Shown here: in pieces, positions 35,017 through 44,400 of the stretch | Numbering within the stretch: position 1 is the stretch's first letter | How the letters are laid out: every line of letters begins with the position of its first letter | Source: an uncultured Thermoguttaceae bacterium | GTDB taxonomy: Bacteria; Planctomycetota; Planctomycetia; Pirellulales; Thermoguttaceae | Direction: 5' to 3' | Assembly: GCA_934725735.1 (NCBI GenBank) | Contig: CAKVCP010000003.1 | Span: forward strand, 1 to 49,198 | Length of the DNA stretch: 49,198 nucleotides | Program-made: the position numbers and the translations under genes | The notes under the pieces: model-generated | Seen by the model: only the letters and a program-made list of their open reading frames with translations | Database searches by the model: none | Told to the model about the DNA's origin: nothing

Positions 35017-37374
35017 ATGCCGCGAATCGTCTTCAATCCCCTTGGGGGGAGCTGGCTTTTCGTCGCGATTCTCATGGTCGCGACTGTTGCCGTGATATGC
35101 TTTGTCAGACCGCAACTGCGGGGACTCTCCGCGACGCGGCGACGCGTTCTCATGGCGATTCGACTCCTTATGACCCCGATCGTCGCGATCCTATTGACGC
35201 GCCCCGAGATGATTCGGCTCGAAAAGGAAGAGCTCCCCGTCGCGACGGCGATCCTCTGCGACTTGTCCGAAAGTATGACGATCCCCGACGGCGACGGCTT
35301 GACGCGTTACGAATCGATGCGCGCGATTTTGGAGAGGTCGCGCGGCTCGTTGAAAAAGCTCGGGGAGAATATCGAAACGCTCTGTTATGGCTTTGGCGAG
35401 TCGACCGCGGAACTTGGCGTGAACGACGGCGCCGTGGTGTTGCCCGACGCTCCGACGGAACGCGAAACGCGACTCGGCGCGGCGCTCGAAGACGTCGCGC
35501 GACGCAACGCCGGCAAGAGACTCTTGAGCGTACTCGTCCTTTCCGACGGCGCGCAGCGCGTCGCCGATCTCTCCGATCCGACCCCGCAAGAAGCGGCGCT
35601 GCGTCTTCGCGGCGCCGAACGACGCGTCGACGTCTTGCCTATCGGCGCGACCGACTCCTCAAAAGGCGCGCTCGACGTCTCCGTCGCAGAACTAAGAGCG
35701 AACGACCGCGTCTTTATCGGTAACGAACTCGCCGTCTCAGGGCGACTCCGCGCCATCGGACTCAAAGGACGCGAAATTCCGCTCTCCCTTGAACTCGAGA
35801 CGCAGCCCGGCGTCATGACCGTCGTCGCGCAAACGACTCTCGTCCCTTCTTCCGACGACGCGACGATTCCGTGGCGCTTGCTCTGTAAGCCCGCGAACCC
35901 CGGCGAATGGAAGCTCCGCGTCTCGTCGCCTGTGATTCAAGGGGAGCTCCTCGACTCCAACAATGAAATGAGCGCCTTCGTCCAAGCGATCGACGGGGGA
36001 GTCAGAACTCTTTATGTGGAAGGAACGCGCCGCTACGAACAGAAGTACCTTCGCGCGGCGCTCGACGCCTCCTCCGACGTTCTCGTGCAATATTGGCGGC
36101 CCCCCGTTTCGTCCCTTGTGACGAAATTTCCCGAAAAGACGGAAGCGCAACTCGTCGAAATCCTCACGAAATCGCGCAAATCTCTCGGCAACGTCTTCTT
36201 CAAAGAGGGAAAATACGCGACCTACATCCTCGGGGACGCCGACTCCACGACCTTTCAGCCCGAGGAGTTGATGGAGCTCGCCAAGCGCGTCGAAGAGGGC
36301 GCGGGGCTTGTCGTCGTCGCGGGAGAACGCGCCCTCGGATTGGGCGGCTATGCGGACACGCCCCTCGCGGACGTTTTCCCTGCGGAGATCTTCTCGAGCG
36401 ACCGCGTTCCGCTCGACGTCGACCTTTCGCATTATGAAAGCGCGGGGGAAGAACAGCGGCGTTATTTTGGGGATTATCTAGCGGCTCCGACGCAAGAGGC
36501 GCTCGATTCGCGCGACGCGTTCGCGATCTCCCTCAACGTCGACCGTCAGAAGAACCTTGACGCGTGGCGCGCGCTCCCGCCCCTCTCGAGCGTCTACCGC
36601 CTTGGGCGCGTCAAACGCGGCGCTACGACGCTTCTAAGCGCTTCCCCCGTCGACGCGAAGGGAGAAGCGCTTCCACTCCTTGTCGCCGGGCGCTACGGAC
36701 TCGGGCGCGTGGCGATCGTCGCGACCGATTCGACGTGGCGTTGGCGGATGCGCGGACACGAAGAGGAACACGCGAAATTTTGGCGACAGCTGATCTTGTG
36801 GACGGCGAAAACCGACGAACTCCTCGAAGGGGAACTCGCGATTGAAATGGAGTCGACGCGTCTCGCTCCCGGCGAGCGTCCTTCCTTCGATATCTCGTAT
36901 CGTCCTAAAGAAGGGGAGACCCTCGAAGAGACGACGGTCGTCGCGCAGATCGTCGCCCCCGACGGCGCGCGCCGCGACGCGGATTTGACGCGCATGGAAG
37001 AGACGTGGCATGGAGAGGGCGCGGGGGGATCGGACGTCGGCGATTATCAGATTGAGGCGTCGCTCCTCTCTTCTTCGGGCGCGGTTTTGCAGACGGCGCG
37101 CGCGCGTTTCCTCGTTAGGGATAGGAATTTGGAACTTGAAGATCCCGGCGCGGATCCCGATTCGTTGACGAACCTCGCCGCGACGACCGAAGGGAGCGTC
37201 TTAACCCCCGACGCGCTCGAAGAATACTTCCTCAAGCTTGCGGAAAAGCGCGAAACGATCGTCGATTATCACGAAAAAAAGACGTCTCTCTACGACGTTT
37301 GGCCGGTCTTTATCGCGTTCGTCCTCCTGACGACGATCGAGTGGATTCTGCGTCGGCGTTGGAATTTGGCGTGA
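35017..37374 (+). CDS. Large membrane protein with VWA-like and glutamine-amidotransferase-like domains
   Basis: This planctomycete-type protein resembles the BatA-like, VWA-containing membrane proteins that sit near MoxR/Bat systems. From the ATG at 35017 (MPRIVFNPLGGSW) it has 785 residues; an ATG at 34948 would add 23 residues without a better ribosome-binding site. Two N-terminal helices (about 12-65) are followed by a VWA-like domain with a DxSxS motif (DLSESM, from Asp82). A beta-sandwich region comes next, then a GATase1/ThuA-like segment (about 320-600, with GAGLVVVAGERALGLGGY and GRYGLGRVAIVATDSTWRWR). A C-terminal helix is followed by RRRWNLA. No MoxR or Bat partner is in the window. 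The function is unknown. Confidence 0.8.
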   Translation: MPRIVFNPLGGSWLFVAILMVATVAVICFVRPQLRGLSATRRRVLMAIRLLMTPIVAILLTRPEMIRLEKEELPVATAILCDLSESMTIPDGDGLTRYESMRAILERSRGSLKKLGENIETLCYGFGESTAELGVNDGAVVLPDAPTERETRLGAALEDVARRNAGKRLLSVLVLSDGAQRVADLSDPTPQEAALRLRGAERRVDVLPIGATDSSKGALDVSVAELRANDRVFIGNELAVSGRLRAIGLKGREIPLSLELETQPGVMTVVAQTTLVPSSDDATIPWRLLCKPANPGEWKLRVSSPVIQGELLDSNNEMSAFVQAIDGGVRTLYVEGTRRYEQKYLRAALDASSDVLVQYWRPPVSSLVTKFPEKTEAQLVEILTKSRKSLGNVFFKEGKYATYILGDADSTTFQPEELMELAKRVEEGAGLVVVAGERALGLGGYADTPLADVFPAEIFSSDRVPLDVDLSHYESAGEEQRRYFGDYLAAPTQEALDSRDAFAISLNVDRQKNLDAWRALPPLSSVYRLGRVKRGATTLLSASPVDAKGEALPLLVAGRYGLGRVAIVATDSTWRWRMRGHEEEHAKFWRQLILWTAKTDELLEGELAIEMESTRLAPGERPSFDISYRPKEGETLEETTVVAQIVAPDGARRDADLTRMEETWHGEGAGGSDVGDYQIEASLLSSSGAVLQTARARFLVRDRNLELEDPGADPDSLTNLAATTEGSVLTPDALEEYFLKLAEKRETIVDYHEKKTSLYDVWPVFIAFVLLTTIEWILRRRWNLA

Positions 37375-37432
37375 TCGAAAGGCGCGACTTGCCGCCGATC
37401 CCTTAGAGGCGGATGGAGAAATAAGAAATAAT

Positions 37433-37470
37433 AGAGCCCTTGGGCAATCGCTCAAGGGCTTGCGTTTTTT
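37433..37470. terminator. Bidirectional terminator between convergent genes
   Basis: AGCCCTTG (from 37435) pairs with CAAGGGCT (ending 37460), followed by TGCGTTTTTT. It lies between the VWA-like protein and the enolase-superfamily gene. Confidence 0.8.
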
Positions 37471-37471
37471 A

Positions 37472-38632
37472 TCAGCGCGAAAGGGTGAAGCTGTCGAGGA
37501 TATAGGGCTTCATCTTTTCGAGATCCGGTTCGGCGCCGATTCCCGGTTCGTCCCAAAGTTCGGCGTACTGGAAGGATCGCGGCGGACGTTTCTTCTCTTC
37601 GTCGCCGGGTTCTTCGACAAGGACGGGCGAGATCGGCTCGACGAGATCGTAATCGAAGAGCTCGGGGAAACGCGCGTAGTCGGTCGGGAGGGCGAATCCG
37701 CCTGCGGAGGCTAACGCGAGGGCGTAACGCCACGAGAGGGAGGTTCCGAGTTCGAAGCCGGAGTAGCATTGAACGTCGTTGTTCTTCGCGAGTTTCGCGA
37801 TACTCAGCGCGTTGGAGAGTCCGCCGACGCGGCCCGCCTTGAGACAGATGAACTTGCACGCTTCAAGGTCGAGAGCGATTTTGGCGTCTTCGATAGATTC
37901 GATCGATTCGTCGAGGCAGATCGGGGTGCGGAGATTGTCTTTGAGCATGGCGTGAACGACGAAGTCGCGCGGATTGAACGGCTGTTCGACGAAGTTGAGG
38001 AAGAAGTCGTCCATGCGATAGAGGGTGTCGGAGTGCTTGTCGAAGTCGAGTCCCCCTTCAATATCGACCTGGAGCTGCACCCATGCGGGGGAGTCGATAC
38101 GCGCGAAATTGAGGACTTGTACGTCCCAACCCGGTCTCATTTTAAGGGTGATGCGTCCGAATTGATCGGCGACGGCGCGCGCAAGTTCGGTAAAGAAGGT
38201 TTCGCGTTCGACGGAACGATCGAAGATCAGACCGAGTTTGACGGGCTTCTTTTCTCCGCCGAGCGCCTTCCAGAGGGGCTTGTTCTGGAGTTTGGCGGAA
38301 AGATCTTGCCATGCGAGTTCAACCGCCGCTTTCGCGTGATTATTTCCCTTGATCGGCGCGAAGGCTTCTTCGAGGTGTTCGACCGTCGCGATTGAACCGA
38401 GTTCCGCCGCTTTGGGGGCGACGCAGTCGCGAAGCGTAAGATACGCGGAGCCTGACCATTCCGACGTCAGAAGCGGAGAGCCGCCGGGGTTCACTTCGGA
38501 CCAGCCGACCGCTCCTTCGCCTTCGAGTCTCAAAACGACGGACTCGCAAAACGTTGCGGGCGCGTCGGCGAAACGTACTTCTTTTTTAAGCGGGATTCGC
38601 ACGAGATAACCGTCAATACGTTCAATACGCAT
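37472..38632 (-). CDS. Enolase-superfamily enzyme: o-succinylbenzoate synthase or dipeptide/N-acylamino acid epimerase-like
   Basis: The start ATG at 38632 has GGAG seven bases upstream; the frame is open to 38683. The 386-residue protein has the N-terminal capping domain and the TIM barrel of the muconate-lactonizing subgroup. The metal ligands are visible as VDIEGG (Asp), FVEQPFNP (Glu) and CLDESIES (Asp). The second catalytic Lys lies in KAGRVGGL. The first catalytic motif, usually KxK, reads TLK, so the conserved leading lysine is lost but the base lysine is kept. The best match is to the OSBS/NAAAR family (menC-like). No menaquinone genes are nearby, so the substrate stays open. Its stop lies next to a terminator. 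Confidence 0.85.
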   Translation of the reverse strand: MRIERIDGYLVRIPLKKEVRFADAPATFCESVVLRLEGEGAVGWSEVNPGGSPLLTSEWSGSAYLTLRDCVAPKAAELGSIATVEHLEEAFAPIKGNNHAKAAVELAWQDLSAKLQNKPLWKALGGEKKPVKLGLIFDRSVERETFFTELARAVADQFGRITLKMRPGWDVQVLNFARIDSPAWVQLQVDIEGGLDFDKHSDTLYRMDDFFLNFVEQPFNPRDFVVHAMLKDNLRTPICLDESIESIEDAKIALDLEACKFICLKAGRVGGLSNALSIAKLAKNNDVQCYSGFELGTSLSWRYALALASAGGFALPTDYARFPELFDYDLVEPISPVLVEEPGDEEKKRPPRSFQYAELWDEPGIGAEPDLEKMKPYILDSFTLSR

Positions 38633-38881
38633 ACCAATGCTCCAAGGGTTGAATCTATATGAAGCGCGTCGATAACCGCGCATGTTCCCCTCATTCTATC
38701 CAAACGCGCCTCAGATGCAAGTTTTCCCCCTTTTTTAGCAATCGCGTCTCGATTCGTCTTCTTTTATTCCGTTATTTTGCGCAATATGGGACGGAGAGTG
38801 GAGGCTCGCGCACTTTGTTCGGCACTTTATTGACGGATACTGAAGAAAAACGGAAAAATTTCGTCAAAAAGATTAAGGCTG

Positions 38882-38909
38882 TTTGATAAAATATGACGAT
38901 TCTATCAAA
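38882..38909 (+). promoter_or_regulatory. Spaced inverted repeat over extended -10-like element
   Basis: TTTGATA (38882-38888) and TATCAAA (38903-38909) are perfect inverted copies 14 bases apart, with centres two helical turns from each other. The left arm overlaps the promoter-like TTGATAAAAT. The layout fits a dimer-bound operator over a promoter. Confidence 0.45.
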
Positions 38910-38973
38910 GCTAATGAGTTTAATTGTTTTGTCGAACGTCATGATTGCGCATGGGGTCGACATACGCGAGTTT

Positions 38974-39007
38974 CGCCAGCGCGTCGCGACGACGCTTGCC
39001 GCTGGCG
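38974..39007 (+). promoter_or_regulatory. Leader hairpin before the barrel gene
   Basis: CGCCAGCG (38974-38981) pairs with CGCTGGCG (39000-39007), followed by TTTG, 20 bases before the ATG and just ahead of the AGGGGATC ribosome-binding site. It could be a weak attenuator or a stabilising leader structure. Confidence 0.45.
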
Positions 39008-39027
39008 TTTGATATCAGGGGATCATC

Positions 39028-41343
39028 ATGAAACGGTTACATTTTACGACGCTCGGCGCGACTTTACTCGCCGTCGCTCTCGGCGCGTCCGTCGACGCGA
39101 ACGCGCAAAACGCCGCGCCGAACCTCGAAAAAGGCGTCGGAACGACGAACGCTTTACGCTCTGGGCCCGCGTATAGGACGGTCGGACCCGTCTTTGTCGC
39201 GCCTTCCGTCGGCGTTGCGGACGAACCTGCGCACGTCGACTCTTACGAACGCTCTCTCACCGAAACGAGCGTCGCCGAGGACGTCGCGCCCGTCGATATG
39301 GACGCGCAGAAACAAAGAGCGCTCGAAATTCTCGAAGAATCGCAGCGTCGCGCCAAAGAAGCAAAAAATCGACCTCACGTTAGAAAACTCGACGTTCCCG
39401 ACACCCTTGGCGTCCTCAATCGTCCGATTCAATCGGCGCCGAAACAGACCGTTCCGAATCCTCGATACCAACAGTACGCGCCAAGCGCCCCCGCTCCGGC
39501 GGTCGCCGCCGAGCAGTCCTTCGGCGTCTCAAGACCGCCCGTCGCGACCTCGAATAGACAAGTCGTCGCTATCGTCGACGATTTCGACGCCCCCGTACCT
39601 GGCGTCGCGCCATTCCCCGAGGCGTTGGAAGAGGCTCCTGCTCAGGCCTTGACGACGACCTTCATGCCTCAAATTCCCACCGTCCCTCAGACGACTACGA
39701 TCGAATCCGACGGCCTTGAGATTGGAACCAACGACTCCGATCCTACCGTCGACTCCGACGAATACGACTCCAATTTCTCTCAAAGCGTCCTCGAAGAATT
39801 GCGGCCTGAATTGTCAAACGCCGAACTCGACCCCGAACCTCTCGTAGAGGCCAACGTTCCCGACGACGCCGGCGAAAGCGCGCCCAGCGCGCCAAGCGCT
39901 ACCTTTGTCGAACCGAATTTCGTTCCTCAAAGCAACGCTCTTCTCGACGATGATTCGAACCCCGTTCTTGACGCCGAGCCCCTCGACGATCCGGTCCCGG
40001 CTCTCGACCCTGAACCTCTCGTCGAAATCGCGCCGACTCCCGTTCCCGCGCTCGATTCCGAGCCTGCGAAAGAAGACGCGTCGGCGCCTTCCTCCGACGT
40101 CGCTCCCCCCGTAGTTCCCGAGAAGAAGCCCGCGCAAAAGGCGAAAAACGCCTATCCTGCGCCGACGTACGGCCCCGTCTATCAGCCCCTTGCGCCGTAT
40201 GCCTTGCGTCCGCGTTCGCGTTCGGCGTATGTCTCCGTCGCGCCTTCCGTCTTGGCGGGCGTCGCCGCGACTCCCCAGCCCTACGTCGCCCCCGAAGCGT
40301 CGCGTCCCGCTTATCCGGCGCTCCCGCGAACCTCGGGCGTTCCAAATCATTTTGTTCCGCGCCCGACTCCGGTCTTCGCCGACTCTGGCTACGGAGTCCC
40401 CGAAGCGAGCCTTTGGGGCTTGAACGCGGCTCCTAGCGCGCCTAAAAACGCCGGACTCATCGGCGGCGCGGAATGGCTTTACTGGACGACGGATTCCGAC
40501 AAAGCGTTCCTTTCCGACGCTGGCGTCCTCGGCGCCGATTCGGGAACCGATCTCCAGAGCGAAGGAACCGGTTTGCGCGGTCGCGTCGGCTTCCGCTCCA
40601 TGACCGGATGGGATTTCATCGGAACCTTCACGTGGTTTAACGAAGGAGACGAAGCGTTCGCAACTCCCGATCAGTTTGCCGACGGACTGAAAGATATCGA
40701 CGGTTTGGACGTCGCCGACGTCGAAGGAAAGTTGAAGACTGATTTGCAGGCGATCGATCTCGAAATCGGACGATGGACGAAGTTGGGAACCCTGGACGTT
40801 CGCGTCTTTGGCGGCTTCAGATGGACTCAGCTCAACGAAGAATACTCCTTCGGAGCGAACCGCTTCGAGGCGGGGACAGATTCCGAGCTTCTCGGCGAAT
40901 TGGCGGTCATGGAAGGGCTCGGCTCCGATCCTGACGACGAAGCGCTCTTGTGGTCCGAAGGAACGAAAGCGAGCGAGTCGACGTGGAGCGGTTCCTTCTC
41001 CCGATCGCGCCTCAACGCGTACGGCGTTCGTCTCGGAATCGAAACGCGCATTGAGCTTGGTTACGGGCTCGGCGTCTACGGAAAAGGCGCGGGCGCTCTC
41101 GCCGCCGGTCGCGTGAAGTCGACGACGTACGATGGAGAAGGGCTGGTAGTCCTCGATGAGACGACGAAAACGTACCTGACGCCTTCGGTCGACGCGAGCT
41201 TAGGTTTGTCGTGGAAAACGAACGCCTTCGAAGCGCGCGCGGGCTACGAATTCAACGGTTGGTACAACTCCGGTCTCGTCGCCGGAAAAAAGACGGATTT
41301 CCTTGCGCACGGCGTCGTCGCGGGAGTCGGTTACAACTACTAA
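39028..41343 (+). CDS. Outer-membrane beta-barrel protein with long disordered stalk
   Basis: The 771-residue protein has a signal peptide (cleavage near ANA|Q at 26). Residues 27-475 are low-complexity, rich in Pro, Ala, Glu, Asp and Ser, with repeated DPEPLVE and LDxEPL motifs and no recognisable fold. Residues 476-771 start at GLIGGAEWLYWTTDSD and run as alternating amphipathic beta strands with Gly/Tyr turns to FEARAGYEFNGWYNSG and a terminal VGYNY. This fits the planctomycete Lpg1974/BBP7-type outer-membrane barrels. The stalk may span periplasm or cell-wall material. A promoter, possible operator and leader hairpin precede it. It is monocistronic and ends at a terminator. Confidence 0.82.
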   Translation: MKRLHFTTLGATLLAVALGASVDANAQNAAPNLEKGVGTTNALRSGPAYRTVGPVFVAPSVGVADEPAHVDSYERSLTETSVAEDVAPVDMDAQKQRALEILEESQRRAKEAKNRPHVRKLDVPDTLGVLNRPIQSAPKQTVPNPRYQQYAPSAPAPAVAAEQSFGVSRPPVATSNRQVVAIVDDFDAPVPGVAPFPEALEEAPAQALTTTFMPQIPTVPQTTTIESDGLEIGTNDSDPTVDSDEYDSNFSQSVLEELRPELSNAELDPEPLVEANVPDDAGESAPSAPSATFVEPNFVPQSNALLDDDSNPVLDAEPLDDPVPALDPEPLVEIAPTPVPALDSEPAKEDASAPSSDVAPPVVPEKKPAQKAKNAYPAPTYGPVYQPLAPYALRPRSRSAYVSVAPSVLAGVAATPQPYVAPEASRPAYPALPRTSGVPNHFVPRPTPVFADSGYGVPEASLWGLNAAPSAPKNAGLIGGAEWLYWTTDSDKAFLSDAGVLGADSGTDLQSEGTGLRGRVGFRSMTGWDFIGTFTWFNEGDEAFATPDQFADGLKDIDGLDVADVEGKLKTDLQAIDLEIGRWTKLGTLDVRVFGGFRWTQLNEEYSFGANRFEAGTDSELLGELAVMEGLGSDPDDEALLWSEGTKASESTWSGSFSRSRLNAYGVRLGIETRIELGYGLGVYGKGAGALAAGRVKSTTYDGEGLVVLDETTKTYLTPSVDASLGLSWKTNAFEARAGYEFNGWYNSGLVAGKKTDFLAHGVVAGVGYNY

Positions 41344-41363
41344 CGCGCTCCTTTCCTAAAAGA

Positions 41364-41404
41364 GAAAAGCTCCAGTCGTCCCCTGCGACCGGAGCTTTTT
41401 TCTT
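41364..41404. terminator. Bidirectional terminator
   Basis: AAAAGCTCC-A-GTCG pairs with CGAC-C-GGAGCTTTT (one mismatch), followed by T runs. It lies between the barrel gene and the convergent modular protein. Confidence 0.88.
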
Positions 41405-41424
41405 ATTTTGACGCAGACGTCGAG

Positions 41425-44400
41425 TCACGCGCGACGATATTTGTCGCGTCCGCAGAAAATGAATTTGAAGGACGATGCGAGCGTTTTTTGGACGTACTCG
41501 CGCGGAACGTAGACGCGCGACGCGATTTCGTCGATCGAGAGGATTGGCGCTTCGCCCCAGGCCGCGGCGATCGACCGTTCGACTTTTTCGCGGAATCGGA
41601 GTGTCGATTCCACGCCTTCGCAGTAGATCTGATAGAAGACGCGCTCGGGAAGCTCATGGGCGAGCCGAGAACAAAGCGCGTTCTCCGAATCTATTTTGAT
41701 CTCTTGCAGCCAATCCGCGTTGCGTTGGAAATACGTCGAGTAGAAGACGACGTTTCCTTCGACGTCGAGGAGTTCGTTGATCTCCCGACGAAGGCGTTCT
41801 TGCAGCTTGTCGGTTTTCTCCTGGAGGCGTCGTCCTTCTTCGCGTCCTTCCGCCTTGATCGAGTAACGCGCCTTGCCGCAGAATTCGAAAAATTGCGGCT
41901 TGTCCTTGAGAACGCGTTCGAGAAGGGATGCGGGGATATAAAATCCCCGGACAAGCTTGTCGAATTTCAGGCGGTCGACCGCCCCCCATCGCGTGAGGAG
42001 TTCGGCGAGGAGTTTGTCGTCTTCCGAACCGGAAGATTTTGCGGGTTCGAAGAATTTGGCGCCGTATTCATATTTCGGGAACGCCTCCTCGAGTTCGGCG
42101 CGAAGGACGTTTGCGTCGCGGTACGCGCTTTGCAGTTTCGAATCCCGTTCCAAGAGGGTCGAATAATAGACTATTTTCGCTCCGGATTCAAGGAGCGCGT
42201 TTACCGTCTTGACGAGTCGTTCGCGCGGCGTTTCTTTCGGCGCGGGGGCGACGGCCCTCTCTTGCGCGGCGTCTTCGTTCGTCGCGTCCTCCTCGGGGGC
42301 CGCGTTGGCGCTTTCCGACGCGTCCTCTTCCGTCGCGTTCGCGTCGACCGTTTCCGTCGCGGGCTCTTGCGTAGTCGCGTCTTGAGAGGCGGAACTCTCG
42401 GAAGGCGCGTTTTCGTCCTCTGAAGGCGCGCTCTCCGTTTCGGTTCCGGGGTCGGGCGTTTTTTGCGGCGGAGCGACTTGCGGCTCGACTTCTTCCGACT
42501 TCGCCGTCGCGCTTTCGGAGCTCAAGGAACCGTCGTGTCCTCGGAAGATGATCCTCACCGCGTCGAGATGGGTCGCAGGGGTTCCCTTTTCGTTGAGAAG
42601 GGCGAAGAGTTGCGTCGTTTCGTCGAATTGAAAGAGATGCGGCGAGTTGCGAATCGTGGTCTCAACGAGCGCGGCGGGGAGTAAGAGTCGACTGCGGAGA
42701 GTCGAAAGGCGCTGTCTCAAGATCGACTTCATCGTTAATTTGGACATGACGACGGAGGACGTCATCCTTTTGACGGACGCTTCCGGGAGATGGGATCGTT
42801 CTTCGCAATATTCGTTGATGTGCGCGTTGAGAGACGCGAGCTCCTTCTTATTGAAGGGGAGGCGCGCCCAGCGCGCTTGCAAGGCGCGGCGCGTCTTTTC
42901 TTCCAGCGTCGCGCCGTTGAACTCGACGAGGTCGACATAGTCGTCGTGAAGCGTCAGCTCGCGCGGCTTTTCTCCGTCTTCGCGCTCCTTGGGAATATTC
43001 CCCAGCATCTTTTTGAGCGTTTCAACGTCGCTAACCCCGCACGCTTTAAGCCAAGGGGTCGCCTCCAGTATTTTATCGTAATACGCGAGAAGATGGTTCT
43101 TGTCGATCAGTTCGTCGACGCGTTTGGCGAGTTGGCTTTCCGCGAAGCGTCTGCGACTATCCTGCGCCTGAAGTTTGCGCGATTCCTGCGCCGCATGCTT
43201 GCACGTGAATTTTTTCGAACCTGCGGGAGAAAATTCTTCGCCTGCGGTAAGCGTTCTTTTGATAATGCTTAACGGAATGTAGAGATCCTTAGAGAGCTCG
43301 TCGGGAGTCGTCGCGCGAGCGTTCCCCCAGCGCAGAACGATCTGGAAGCAGAGAAGATCGAAGTCTTCCAACTCGGCGTCGGTTGAGAGGACGACGAACT
43401 GATCTCCCGCGCGCAGTTCCGGAAAGACGGTTTGCGCTACTTGTCGCACCGCGTCGCGGACTCCCTGCAACGTCTTCGCCCCAAAGGGACGGAACAGGTC
43501 GGGACGTCGCTCCAGGAGTTTCGAGTAATAGAGAACGACGTACGATTGATCGAAGAGTGAACGAAGGAACGCCCCAAGCTCTTTGACGCCTGCGGGAAGT
43601 TCTTCGATCTCTGTGGGGTCTTCCATTTCTTCAGACATTTCTGCCTCAACGGGGTTTGTAATTTCGCAATCTACGAAGACGTGTTTGGCCTTTGCGTTCT
43701 TTTCGCGCGCTTGAGCGATACGGACGGAATCGAGGGGGACTCCTTTTATTGAAATGCCGGAAGCGTCGGTTGTTTCGGACGCGGTCGATTCTATGTTCAT
43801 TTCCTCGACGGACGTCTCGGCGTTGAAAGCGGGCTCTTTTCGCACTGCCGTCGTATAATCTCGAGACCTTTGACGCTCGGTCGTTAAATGAAATTCCACG
43901 GGCGCGAGAAAGAATCTACGTTTGATCGGCTCCCCGTTGAAAGTCATTACGCCTTCCCATTCTTTGCATTGAAGAGACGAAAGGGTCGGATCGAATTCTC
44001 TATGGAGTTCAAGCCTTATAAAGAGTCTAGGCCAGTCGTACCATAATTCATTTTCACTGTAATGAAACTTTAACTTGCTTCTATAGAATAACATTGGCGC
44101 TTCGAGATTCTTATAAAGGTTGTTAGGTAAGAAGCGAACTCGCGGATGGATGAGGGACTGAACTAATTTATCGGGAACTTCTCGGAGGGACGTTGTGTCT
44201 TGTATGGGGGAGAAGTCGAATTTGGGCTGCGGAATACGGTCCTTTTCCTCCGAGTGCCAATAGTACGTATGCGTCGCGAACAAGTGACCGGAGTCTTTGT
44301 AAGCGTCTTTTAAAAGCTCCAAATCCAATTCGGCGTCTTCAGGGAGATTGTCGTATTGTAGCGGCGAGCCGAAAAGGTGAAAGCCATACGTCTTGACGAG

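Larger units (their letters stand above)
38633..39027. other. Divergent intergenic region upstream of the outer-membrane barrel gene
   Basis: This 395-base gap contains TTGATAAAAT (38883-38892) inside a spaced inverted repeat (38882-38909) and a GC hairpin (38974-39007) close to the start codon at 39028. The left half (38684-38860) is AT-rich, with no supportable ORF. Confidence 0.7.

Noticed and set aside
34884..35723. 279-codon plus-strand frame overlapping the VWA-like protein gene
   Set aside because: It is a shifted frame of the larger gene, rich in Arg, without motifs. The overlapping frame has the DxSxS and membrane signatures.
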